Positions 49,380 to 60,500 of a stretch of 64,000 nucleotides of DNA are shown piece after piece; position 1 is the stretch's first letter, and each line of letters begins with the position of its first letter. Both the position numbers and the translations under genes were made by a program. This DNA comes from Diplonema japonicum. Taxonomy: Eukaryota; Euglenozoa; Diplonemea; Diplonemida; Diplonemidae. The stretch covers positions 558,001-622,000 of the forward strand of contig OZ025671.1 of the NCBI GenBank assembly GCA_964019335.1, written 5' to 3'. A model generated the notes under the pieces. The model saw only the letters and a program-made list of their open reading frames with translations, was not told the origin of the DNA and did not search any database.

Positions 49380-51011
49380 TCACGGACTGAGCTCATTCCC
49401 TGATATAATTCGCTGGAAATGAGAACTTGCGGTAGAGGAAATCTCTACCAGATACGCAGTCGTGTTAAAGATAAGGGGAGGGGGCCACAGGTCGAGGGCA
49501 CGGACACGTTCGGAGTCAATGGCAACGAAGGAAGAGACATTGTGGATGACACGGTAGCCTTTGGAGGTGTAGTTGCCAGGCTCGAAGGTGATGTGGAAGT
49601 CAAACGGCTTCCCTGTCGCAGTGTTGGTCCGATAGGGGGTTTTGTCATATGACCATGCACCGCAGTAGTTCTTCTGAAACCGTGTGATGCCCTCCATAGA
49701 AGGTCCGGTGTCGACGTGCACGGCACCACCCAAGGGACGGGCTGCCTGCAGCGCCGACAGCGCAGCACCTCCAGGGTAGTTCTCCTTCGAGACATATAGC
49801 AAACACACACTGACACAAGCACACGCTGCACCCGCTCCGAGAATCCCCATCAACATCAACCCCCTGCGCCACCCTGTCGCCCCGTACCACACCTTCGACA
49901 GCAATGCAGCCACCGCAACATTGACAATGGGTAGCATGTAAAAGATAAACCTCAGCTCCTTATGAGGCAGCACCGAGTACAGTGCCACGAATGCAATGCC
50001 GCTTATGGTGATGACACGCAGCCTTGCGACCCCCCACACGGCTAACGGGAACAACGGGTACACAGCAAGCAACGACTTCAGCAACGCAACCTTGAAATAC
50101 CAGTCCCAAGGAAGGACACCCCAATCGCTGGATTTGTTCAGAACAGTGTTGAAGTACAGAACCTCGCCCTCTGGCCAGACGAGGCGGCCCCAGAAGATGG
50201 AATCGACTATAGTGCTGATGATGATGGTAGAGATGCCTTGCCGTATCCCGAGCAGGCACGTCGCGAAAAACGGCACCCGCTGCGTTACAAGGTACCCCAA
50301 AAGAAGAGGAGCTATCAAAACAAGAAGGTCAGCACGGAAGACAAGACATGCTGATGTGAGGATTTTGAAAGCGGTGTGAGCATTGGACACTGCAGCTTGC
50401 TTGACAGGCTGTGCCTCGGCTCGTAGAAGGAGCGCGAGGGCAGGGAGGAAGAGTACCATCGCAAACGAGTTAGGCAGCAGCCTTGAAGCATAGAAGAGCT
50501 GATGGAACTGAACACACGTTGCGAGCAAGAAGAACGTTTTACACGCCTTACCGAACAGCTTGCTCGCCTCCCTCCCTACCCAGATCAGACCAAAACAGTG
50601 GATCAACCCAAGTACTCCTCTTGTTATGTACAAAGCATGCAAGCGATCGCATGGTGTTTGTAAATAATACTCTGAAGCTTTGATTAAAGGAGCCGAGACA
50701 CCTGCTAGGCACAACGGTCCTAAAAAGGATCTGGGTACTACCCCAGGGTAGGTAAGATGGTCAAATGTGGTGAGGTTTCTTAAGTACAGAACATCATGGG
50801 TTGCCTGCATGTTGAAGCTTTCCTCGACCTTTGTGAAGGGGCAGGTTGCAATGTATCCCAGCGTAACTATTATGGGAATTAGTTCCACAAACCCGAACCC
50901 TGGCTCCGCATTGGGGTGGTGCGGTGGATCGTTCTTCGCTTTAGTGGTTTGTACTCGGATTGGTTCTGTAAGTTGCTCTTGTTGGTGCTGTTGCCCTCTT
51001 TTCCTTCCCAT
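49380..51011 (-). CDS. ALG12: ALG12-type dolichyl-P-mannose alpha-1,6-mannosyltransferase, 543 aa
   Basis: A multispanning ER membrane enzyme that adds the eighth mannose to the lipid-linked N-glycan precursor. Family hallmarks: CPFTKVEESFNMQATHD (about 57-73) containing the first-loop acidic residues of the GT-C/GT22 superfamily, HLTYPGVVPRSFLGP (about 84), YASRLLPNSFAM (about 173) and the ALG12-typical LPHKELRFIFYMLPIV (about 350). About ten hydrophobic helices follow, as expected, and the C-terminal 110 residues form a luminal domain. The first 45 residues are polar and cytosolic. PIG-B and ALG9 belong to the same superfamily but lack this HKELRF/FNMQATHD combination. The length is usual for the family. 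No intron detected. An A/G-rich tract precedes the ATG. Confidence 0.92.
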   Translation of the reverse strand: MGRKRGQQHQQEQLTEPIRVQTTKAKNDPPHHPNAEPGFGFVELIPIIVTLGYIATCPFTKVEESFNMQATHDVLYLRNLTTFDHLTYPGVVPRSFLGPLCLAGVSAPLIKASEYYLQTPCDRLHALYITRGVLGLIHCFGLIWVGREASKLFGKACKTFFLLATCVQFHQLFYASRLLPNSFAMVLFLPALALLLRAEAQPVKQAAVSNAHTAFKILTSACLVFRADLLVLIAPLLLGYLVTQRVPFFATCLLGIRQGISTIIISTIVDSIFWGRLVWPEGEVLYFNTVLNKSSDWGVLPWDWYFKVALLKSLLAVYPLFPLAVWGVARLRVITISGIAFVALYSVLPHKELRFIFYMLPIVNVAVAALLSKVWYGATGWRRGLMLMGILGAGAACACVSVCLLYVSKENYPGGAALSALQAARPLGGAVHVDTGPSMEGITRFQKNYCGAWSYDKTPYRTNTATGKPFDFHITFEPGNYTSKGYRVIHNVSSFVAIDSERVRALDLWPPPLIFNTTAYLVEISSTASSHFQRIISGNELSP

Positions 51012-52986
51012 TTTTTTTTGTCTCCCTTCCCCCCCTCCTTCTTTTTATTTTTGCTTTACCCTCCTTTTTTGTTAATTCTTTTTTAAAAAAAAATAGGAAG
51101 AAAAAAAAAAGGATGAAAGGAGAGAAGGAAAAAAAAAAAAAAAAAAGGTGGTAAAAAAAAATTTTTTTTCTCTTCTTTAATGTAGCTGGAAGACAAGAGG
51201 AGGGGTGGGAAAGAGGGTGAGACAGGAGGGGAGGGAAATTAAAAAAAGATTTGTGTGTGTTAGGTAGCAGCAGATCGTAAAAAGTTTTTCTCCCGGAGAA
51301 GCGAGAAAAGCTCTTATTCTCCAGGGATCTGTGTTTTTTTTTCTTTTTTGGATTGACTTTTCTTTGAGGGGGTCCCCTTCTCTTTCCTTTAACCCCTTCG
51401 CTCCCCCCCCCTTTTTTTTCAATTTCTTTTTAACTTTACTTTTTTTTCCCGTCCCTCCCTTCCATCCCCTTCTTCCTTCCTTTTTTGGTCTAAAAAAAAA
51501 ATCATGAAAAATATTGACCCCCAGCTAAAGGGGTGGGTTTTTTTCTTCTTGACCCCCCCCCCCCCTTTCCCCCTCTTTTCTTCGTTTCTTGTTTTATATT
51601 ATTTTGCCACTGTTTATGTTTTTTTTTTTTCTTCTTCGAAAAGTATAAAAAAAAGAAAGGGGTAAGGAGGGAGGGATAAAAAAAAAAGGGGGATGGAGAC
51701 CGGGAACAACGGGGGATATGAGAAAAAAAAAACAAAGAAAAAGATACAAACGCTCCCCCTTCTTCTTTTTGTAAGTTAGCACACACTCCATTTTTGCTTT
51801 TCCCCCCCCTTTCAGGAAAAGGGAATGGAAAAAAAAAAAAAAAAAAAAGGTGGGAAGCTCAGGGTTGGGTAAGGAACACACTATGTGTTATTTGCCTCTT
51901 TCTCTCTCTCTCTCTTTTCTTTCTTTAACAGTACCCTGTGCAATCGGATTTTTTTCTTCTTTTTTTTTTTCACGCCTTACTCTAAGACCCGGGGCTATAC
52001 AGAGAATGTTAGATTGGCTGAGTTTTTTTTTTTTTTTTTTTTTTTTTGGGCACTTTACACTCGTGGCAAGGTGCTCGGGGTTTTTGGGATTTCTATGGTA
52101 GACCCTTCCCCTTGAAAAGCCACTACTTCCAACATGTTCCCCGGAAAATGGATTTATACCTTTGTTTTCTGTGTCCTCCTAACGGAAGGAGGTCAGACGG
52201 GTTTAGAGATATAGGGCGTTAAAAATGGAACAACAAAAAAAAAGGCAGAAATAAAGTGAAAAGGTATTTTACAAAGGGGGGAAAAATATAGGGGGGGGGA
52301 ACGCCCTCCTTCCTTTTTCCCGACCCCCTTTTCTTCTAAGGGGGAAAAAAAGAATAAAATGGCCCAGTATAATAGAGCGATGGGATATCAAGTGGAAGGG
52401 AAGGGAAGGGGGGGGGGGGTAGAAAAGGAACGGGATAACCAAATGTACGTAAAAAAAAAAAAAAAAAAAAAAAAAAAGGTAGAGAAGAGAGAAAGAGAAC
52501 ACTCTGGAAAAAAAGAAAAAACTCGTTCCCCCTTTTTTTTCAGGAAAATCTTAAAAGAGGGGGGGGGGGGGGGGGGGAAGGCGTAACAAAAAGGGAGAAA
52601 ACAGGAGGGGTGACAGGGAGGGGGAACCAAGGAGAACAAGGGGGGATTAAAAAAAAAGAGAGACTATCATGGGAACGCGGCCTGGTTTCGGTAGTACATC
52701 GAAGAAGAAGGAAGAGAAAAAGAAATAAAGGGGGAGCGGGAAGACTATTCACAAAAAAAAAAAAAGAAAAAAAAAGAAACCATGGGCTTCCCTCTCCCCC
52801 TTTCCCACTTCCAAACAAAGAAAAAAAAAAGGAGGAAAAAAAAAAAACCACCTCTCGCCACCACCCATCTTGGCAACTGCCCACCACCTCTTCCCATGGG
52901 TGAAAAAAAAACCGAAAAAAACAAGGGGGGGGGGGATGGGGGAACCAGGTCTAGAAAAAAAAAAAAAAAATCCGCTATCTCACCCC
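51012..52986. other. 2 kb homopolymer spacer
   Basis: Poly-T, poly-A and poly-G runs up to 19 nt and GGGA/GGAA tracts. A mixed island at about 52085-52230 contains a small hairpin (CCTCC-TAACGGAA-GGAGG) and no open frame of note. It separates GSK3 from ALG12. Nothing coding is supported. Confidence 0.65.
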
Positions 52987-54173
52987 CTAACTACTAGGCG
53001 CCTGCACGTGTGGCGGTATCAGTTTCTCAAGCTGTGCCTGTGAGATGCCCTTCCGCTCATCAGCAGTGAAGTCGAAGAGAGGTGGGAGGGGCTTGCCACC
53101 GGGGAGTTTTGCTTCCTGTATTTTTTTTTTTTTTTCCACCCATTATAATTATCTATATCATACCGGGTCCCTCAATTCATCGAAGAGAGGGTGGCAGCAT
53201 GCATCAAGAGGAGCCACACGTTGCGTTGGGGGGTAACGCAGCATTTTTGTAATGAGGTCGATGGCCTCAGGCGGTGTGTGCATCCTGAAGATTTTGGACC
53301 ACGGGTGGGCCTTGATGGAGGGGAATTTGAAATCTGTGTAGTTCTTGTTCATGGACTCGATCTCCTCTCTGGTCGGCGTGCCCAGGACTTTGATAATTTC
53401 AACCAGTTGATCAACACTTGACTCACCTGGAAACAAAGGCTGGCCTATAAGCAGTTCTGCAAACACACAGCCAAGCGACCACACATCAATAGCTGGCGTG
53501 TAGTCTGTTGCACCGAAAATCAATTCAGGAGCCCTGTAGTACCGCGAGCAGATGTAAGAGACGTTGGGCTCTCCCTATTTTTTTTTTTTCTTTTTTTTTT
53601 TTTTTTCTCCCATGGGTTTACCTTAACTAATTGTTTCGCACTCCCGAAATCGCAAAGCTTCAACACCCCTGCTGTGGGGTCCACCAACAAATTCTGCGGT
53701 TTTATGTCCCGATGACATATGTTCAAACTCGGTCCATGGATGTAGTTCAGCGCCCTGCTCAACTGGTACACAAAAAGCTTCACAAAAACTATCGGCATAA
53801 ACTCCTTGTTCTTCGTGAAGTGCCGTGTGAACCTGTACACGGTATCTGGGACGTATTCCAGCACCAGGTTAAGATACAACTCCTCAGGCTTCTCGCCATT
53901 CGAGTAAAAGCAGTGCTTCATGCAGACGACGTTGCAGTGCGATAGCATGCGCATAATTTGCAGTTCCCTATTTTTATATCTCTTGTCCTGCAGCACTTTC
54001 TTTATGGCAACCATCTCCCCTGTCTCCACCACTTTTGCGAGGAACACGACTCCAAACGATCCATGCCCGATCACACTCTGCGCGCTGTATGAGATCGTCT
54101 TTGGCATGCCGCCCGGGCCCGTGCCCGGAGCTTGAACCTGTTGGTAGATTTTTTTTCCCGAAAAGAACTCCAT
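52987..54173 (-). CDS. GSK3: Glycogen synthase kinase 3, 363 aa, 3 exons
   Basis: Exons are 54173-53622, 53574-53164 and 53115-52987; introns are 53575-53621 (47 nt, poly-A rich) and 53116-53163 (48 nt). The joins restore family sequence exactly: [24 protein letters not shown] and DELRDP-EAKLPGG. Landmarks: [10 protein letters not shown] loop (about 34), [30 protein letters not shown] (about 151), DFGSAKQLV (about 174), the activating Tyr in VSYICSRYY, and [20 protein letters not shown]. The activation-loop Tyr and the basic residues for primed-substrate binding are present. It is a single-domain Ser/Thr kinase acting in signalling and, in flagellated protists, flagellum-length control (by analogy). 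No N-terminal inhibitory Ser site like that of animal GSK3 is obvious. Confidence 0.95.
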
Positions 54174-54513
54174 ACTGTTGCGTCGGACGGCTGTACACCA
54201 CCTTCCGGTAACTTGGTCATTTTTTTTTTCTCTCTCTTTTTTTTTTTTCTTTTTTTTTTCTCCTTTTTTGTTTCCCTCTGCCCTTTTCTCTTGTTACAAA
54301 GGAAGAAGAAGGCCCCCTTTTTTTTTTTATAGGTTTGTATGTGTTTTGGCAGCAATATTCTTGAAATAAAAAAAAAAAAGATGAGAACGGTCCTAGGTAA
54401 ACAAGAACACAATAACTTTCATGTATTAAAAAACAAAAATAGTCTAGAGAAAGAAGGTTAAACATGGGCAGTTGGTGGTAACCACCTGCATAAGTATAAG
54501 GGTTAGGTTCAAC
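54174..54513. other. Spacer between dynein and GSK3 genes
   Basis: About 340 nt of T-rich and A-rich tract with no coding potential. On the coding strand it must contain the dynein 3' end and the GSK3 5' leader. Confidence 0.7.
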
Positions 54514-57500
54514 TCACTCAGCCACATCGAGGATGAGGGCAGCTCCCGCGATGGTCCACTTTCTCGGAGGTGCCTTTGTACGGAGCCAAAGGCCGGTTAC
54601 GATACCGGGGCCTCGCTGTTGTGTCTTGTAGAGCGGGCACTCATATTGATCTTTTCTATCAATCTTTGTGGAGGGGAGCGATCGGACTGTGGTGCAGGGG
54701 ATTCTGCAGAACAGTTCCTTGGGTGCCGACTCCTCGATGCAGCCTTGGCTGTTATCCCACCGTGCTCCCTCCAAGAACATGCCGCAGATGTAGGCACCGT
54801 CCTTCGCCGCGTACTCTATCTGGTCCGGCCATTTCTTCGACACCTCCGAGATAAGCGCCATCTGATCAAGGTCGAAGTTGTTCCTTATGGCCGTGTCCTG
54901 CATGATGGCCGTCAGGAACGACATCGGGTTGAACAAGTAGTTCAAGAAGGTTACCTGTGGTGATTGCCCTTTTCTTCTTATCTACCTTTGGCGTCTGCAG
55001 CTCTGCTGTCCACTCCACAAGCTGCAGGTTTCGATCTGTGAAGTTCTGAAACCAGCTCCCAAGGGCACGCAGCGACCTTTTTTTTTTTTTTTTTTTTTTG
55101 TGTTCGCTATATTGCACATACAAGAAGGAAGCCTTGCTCCATGAATCGCTTACTTTGTTGACGTGGATACAATCGAACAGCGCTTGCATCTGGACAGACA
55201 TCGACAGTGCACCGTTCAGCCCTAGGTCCAACTCCGTCAACGACTGTGTGTATGTGTGACAGCTGCCTGCATACCAGCATAACCACCTCGCGCAGGATGT
55301 TAGCACGCTCAGCCTCTTGATAGAACACGTGTGCCTGAGGCGATCTGTCCTCGTCGAGCCTCTCCGAGATGTCCTGCAAGTTGTGCTGGTCAGGCAACGA
55401 CGACATCAGCTCGTCCAGTTTTACCTTCACGTCTTCTGCGGGGTCCATGCCTGTGGTTCCTTGCTGCCGGGGCTGCAGCTCGTTGATCGTTCGGAACAAG
55501 ACCTCCGCTTGTAAAGTTCTGAAACCGATCTCAGCATTGGGGTGCAGGCCATAGAGCAAGGGGCTCTCGCTAGGGAATCCATCGGACATCGCATCGCGGG
55601 CTTCTTTGAAGTTGTTGAAGTTGGGGACGATGACACCGGGGGCTAGCTCCAGCTCCTCCGTGATACCAGAATGTATGGAATTCTGGAGGTACGCACTGCA
55701 CAGGACTCTGTCCCAGTCGTCGGTGATGTGCCCCCCGTACATGATCTCACCAAACACGTACCGCAGGTCGTCCCACGGGATCCTCGTGCGCTCCTCGTAG
55801 TTGTAGAAGACTTCTATGCACGTGGCAAGGTCGCCTGTGTTGAAGGGGTACACCCTGTTCCATCCCTGCGGCCCGAACTTCTTCCGTTCAATGACAACTG
55901 CATGGAAGAAACACATCGCGTAGACCACCGCCTTGTACTCGGAGGGCTTCTGGGAATTTTCCCACGGTTCGTGTTGGAAGTTGGCTAGCGCCCGCAGCAT
56001 GTTTGCCTGAATCCCACTGGGGGGCTCGTTCGTGAGCTGTGCGTGTTGAAAGGACCAAAAAGAAAACTTTGAAAAGTATACCTTAATAGAACGCTGCAGG
56101 ATCCCAATGGGTATAGTGGCCGACGGCTCTGCTGACAAGAACACGCGGAAGGTGAGGTCGCCCTTCTCACCTTCCCACTGCAGCTCGGGGTCGTCGTCGT
56201 CGAGCAGCAGGTCGTCGTCCTCTTCTTCTTCTTCCTCTTCCGGTACCACGTCTTCTGCCTCTTCCGTGTTGTCTGTCACCTTTTCTTCTTGCTGCTTCAC
56301 ATTCTCAGACTTCTTCGAAGCACGTGCCGCAAGGCGCTTCTCGCGCTTTATCTTTTCAAAAATGGCCATCTTCGTGTACACCTCTTCGTAGTAGTCGAGC
56401 TTCTTCTCCAAGTCCTTGCAGAAGGACTCCACCAGGTGGATGTTGTTGAGCATCGCCCACCCTCCCTGATGAAACGTGTGCTCCAGAGACTTGAACGCCC
56501 TTGGCTCCTGGCCCTGTCCCAGCGACACGTTGAAGAACTTGTCGGCCTCTTCTGTGAAGCCCAGTTCCTTGCCCAGCGCCACTACAAACTGCACTGGATC
56601 GACACCAGGTGAGAGAATAAAAAACACTGGGATTGAAGGTCCAGAGTCCTCGAATGATACTTTTAGGCTCACGGCCTTGTCCTCAACGAAGAACTTGCCA
56701 ATAGAGTCAGCCACGAATTGCGTTAGACCAACTGTGAGTCTGTCGGGTCGGAGTGCTCTCAAGATGAGCAGTCTCTGAAAGTCTTTCAAGTTCTTCCAGT
56801 CTGTGGGAAGTCGCCCCTCGTCCTTGTCTTCAGGGTGTTCCATTTCGCACCATTTCTGCCACCTGTTGCTTTCTTCAATATCTTTTTCTAGCTGCGAAAA
56901 CGGTGGGTTCGTGCCCTCCACCTCCTTCAGAGCTTGCATGGCAGCCCAGTTCGCTTCAGGCAACCACGTGGCCACGCCGTCAGGTCTCTCCACACCGAAT
57001 TTCTTGGTGCCTCTCAGCAAGTAGTTCAGTTGCTTTCTGTCGATCTCATTCTCTTTTTGCAGGATTGCAAAGCATAAAAGCGCGCTGAAGATAAGCTTAT
57101 GTTGCTCGAAGAGGCCTCTGCTGCAGAAGGCAAACATGGTCTTTGTGATGCTCTCCGTCAGTAGCTCACACCTCGCGTGGAGGTCGTCTTCCTCCTCAGG
57201 CCTAGGTGCTCTCAACAGTGCCTTAACGAAGATCGCCATGTATGCACCAAGGGAGTACTGGTACATGTGATTGATCTTTGCAAGCTGATCGATTTGAAAG
57301 AAGAGAAGCGATCCTCGCACCGCGACAGTGGTGTACGTCCTTCTGCTGATCCCGATGGAGGACTGCATCTCTCGTGCCTCGACCATGCTCTTGGCGATTT
57401 CGGCGGCCTTCTTTTTTGTCGTTTCCAAGTTCTCGACAAGGGTGACGTTGTCGAGGATGTCGCCTGTTGCTGCTGCCAGTGCCTGCAGGAGGTTCTCTTC

Positions 57501-60500
57501 GCAGTTCTCAAGGTCGATGGTCATCTGGTTCATACTCCGCAGCAGTGTGACTCTACTCTCTTCGAGGTCCGGTCTTTCCTTGTTGACCACCACAGCTAGT
57601 AACTGGTCCTCCAGCCCCTCCGGCGTCACCATGAAGTTGATAAGTGTAGCTTGTGCATTGAGCTCAGGCTTGTAGTGAGGGTTCGAGAGCCGTGTTTGCA
57701 GGTACAGCTTGAAGTTAGGGTCGTAGAGCGTCTCCTTGTCACCGAGCTTCATAAATAGCTTGTTGTCTTTTTTGGTAACTACACGCCCCAGGACAGGCTC
57801 GAGGATGGGGTCGAGAGACTCTTCGATCTTCTCGATCAAACAAGGAAGACCCTCGCTGAGGCACTTTATGACAGTGTTTAGGTAGCCCTTTTGGGTGGTC
57901 TGACAGACTTGCAGCTTTTCTTTTTCTCTGGTTTTGATCCACTTGATCCCCTGCAGCTGCGGGTCGATGAGTAGTGGCCACCGCGTGCAGTTGCACACGA
58001 GTGCACCGTTCTCCGTCGAAAGGCGGTCGCTCTTCAGCTCCTCGTTCTGCCACCCTGCGACTTCTGCTTCGCTGGTCAGAATCTTCATCACTATGTCCAA
58101 GTCCGGTGTGTGTGGTATCTTGCGGTCTTCGATATCAGGGTACCAGTCTTGGTTCAAGATGGACTCCCGGAAGGACTTTGTGAAGGGGCCGATGTAACTA
58201 ACGAAAGCGGAGCTCAGCAGCACATCGCCGATCAGTAGCGAGGACTTTGTTTGCAACTCTTCGATAGTGGCCGCCCACCTTGACCTCTCGCCCGCCAGAC
58301 CCCCCACAAGCCTCTCCGCGAGACTCGCCTTGTCCTGTGTCTTCTTCGCTTTTGCTTCTATCTGCCTTGTGTCTTCGACAGCCTCGTCAAACTGTTTCAC
58401 CAACGCACTGAGCTTGGCCTTCAACTCCGACACTCTGTCTTGCACCTTCTTCAACTCCCCTTTAGATCTTGCTAGCCTTTCTTGTGCTTCTGCGAGTTTT
58501 TCCTCCTTCGGCTTCACTTCACACCTAATAGCATGGTACTTGTGCATATTCACCACCCAAGCACACAGCCCTGCAGCTGCTTGCGACTTCGTCTTAATGA
58601 GTTCAGGCCTGAAACATGGATCCTTAATGTAGTCGCTGATGCTGTCGATGCACGGTTGGGGGATGCTGTTCGCATCATAGTCGCGCAGGTCCTTCAGCCA
58701 CCTGTCGACGTTGGCCATCATCTTCTTGCAGTTGGCCCAATCACGTGACTTTTTAGGCGGGATCCTTTTGGGGTCCGCAGTCAGGCACATTACAGCAACA
58801 GCCACAAGTTCAACATCAGGCGGTGGCTTTCCCAATGCTTTCAGTTCTGTTAGGTCTCCCTTGTTGAGTGAGTCCAGTGCAGCGAGGGCCTCCTGGACAA
58901 TTGGTTGCGCTGCCTCAAGATCCTTCTTGCACTCGAGAGCGAGTGCTTGCGACTCTTGGAACACTATGTTCGTCTTGTTCTCTTCGACCTCTGCTTTGTC
59001 TTGCTCACCTGAGACCATGTCTTTCTCTTTCTCCACGTGCTCCATCAGCCGTTGTGATACTTGTGCCTTCTGCGCGACGACAACCTATAATGTGTTGTTG
59101 TGTGTTTTCCATCATACTTGTTCTTGTTTAAGCTTCTCTTGGAGCTCGGCCACTTGTTCGCTGGCCATTTGGATCTTATCTATACCATTCGCAAGGCGCT
59201 CCTGTGTGTGTGTGTGTGTGTGTTGTCACTTGCACGTACCCGATTTGTATCCAAGGCCTGTCGCTTTGACAAAAGCAGATCTTTGTAGAGTTGGATGAGC
59301 TCCAGGAAGGATTTTGGTGTTGTGTAGCAGTATCGCTTTTCTTGAGTAAGAAACTGGTTGGAGCGCTCGGTGATCTTCTCGTGACAGAAGGCCATGTGCT
59401 CAGCGATGGATTCAGTGCAGTCGTTGAGATTGACGTCAGAGAGAAAGCGTGTGGCGACGGAAACAAGCGCCTGCTGTGGCCATGGGTGGAACCAGTCGAT
59501 GACAGTTGTGTTGGCTAAAGCGGGGAACTCTCGACACCATGTTGCGAACTGCTGCCCCACAGGCGAGAAGCACAATATAGTGTGTAGGTTTGCTCGCACC
59601 TTGTTGATGTAAAACTGCCACAGCACCGACGGGGTGAGCTCCACAACGCCCTGTGCCTTGGCTTCGTTGACCATTGCAGACTGGATGCTCTCCATGTCCT
59701 CCTGCGGGAAGAGGTCGGGGATGTTTCCGCTGTTCAACAAATCGTTTAAATACACGAGCATCTCCCTCACAACGATCTGGCTGTCTGTGATGAGGAACGC
59801 GTACTGTAGGTTCTTCTGCCCACACTTGTGATACAAGTGCTGCAGGTCCTCCTTGAACTGTGCGATGCCGTATTTTGCTGTAACTACTATCTGAAACTTC
59901 TCCAAGCCGCATATGAACGAGGCAAGCCGTGACAAGGACTGCTTCCCACTCCCACCAACACCTACGAGCAGTGCGTTCCCCCTGGGGTTGTGGAGCACTC
60001 TGCATATTCTGCAGATGTGCTGCATGGCGTGTTCGAACAGCACAAGCTTCATGCTCGCATTGCATTCATTGTACTCTAACAGTCTCGCGTTGAGATATTT
60101 ATACAGATCATCGAAGCTGTCCATGTCCTTCAGGACACCCTCGTTGCCGTCTTTGTCAAGACCAAAGGGCGCCCAGATGTTTGGTTCCATCAACACTTCA
60201 TCCATCACGACATCGTCGCCTAGCGCAGAGCGGTCCCGCAGCAACTGTGTGAGGGAGTCGTCGTAGATCTGAATATCCTTCTCACAAGTCAGCCTGTCCC
60301 TAAATGTCCTGTTGCACTCGTGCAGCCACAACCTAACCAGCGCGTTGGGGGCCTCATGATCTGCGATAGCACTATTGGCCAACCCTTGGAAGATGTTAAA
60401 CATCTCGCGGAGATTCCACTGGTAGTGAAACTTAACGGCTGTTGGGAGGAAGTGCTTCGACACCGTCTTGTGCAGCTTGATGGTGGAATGCGTCAGCTTC

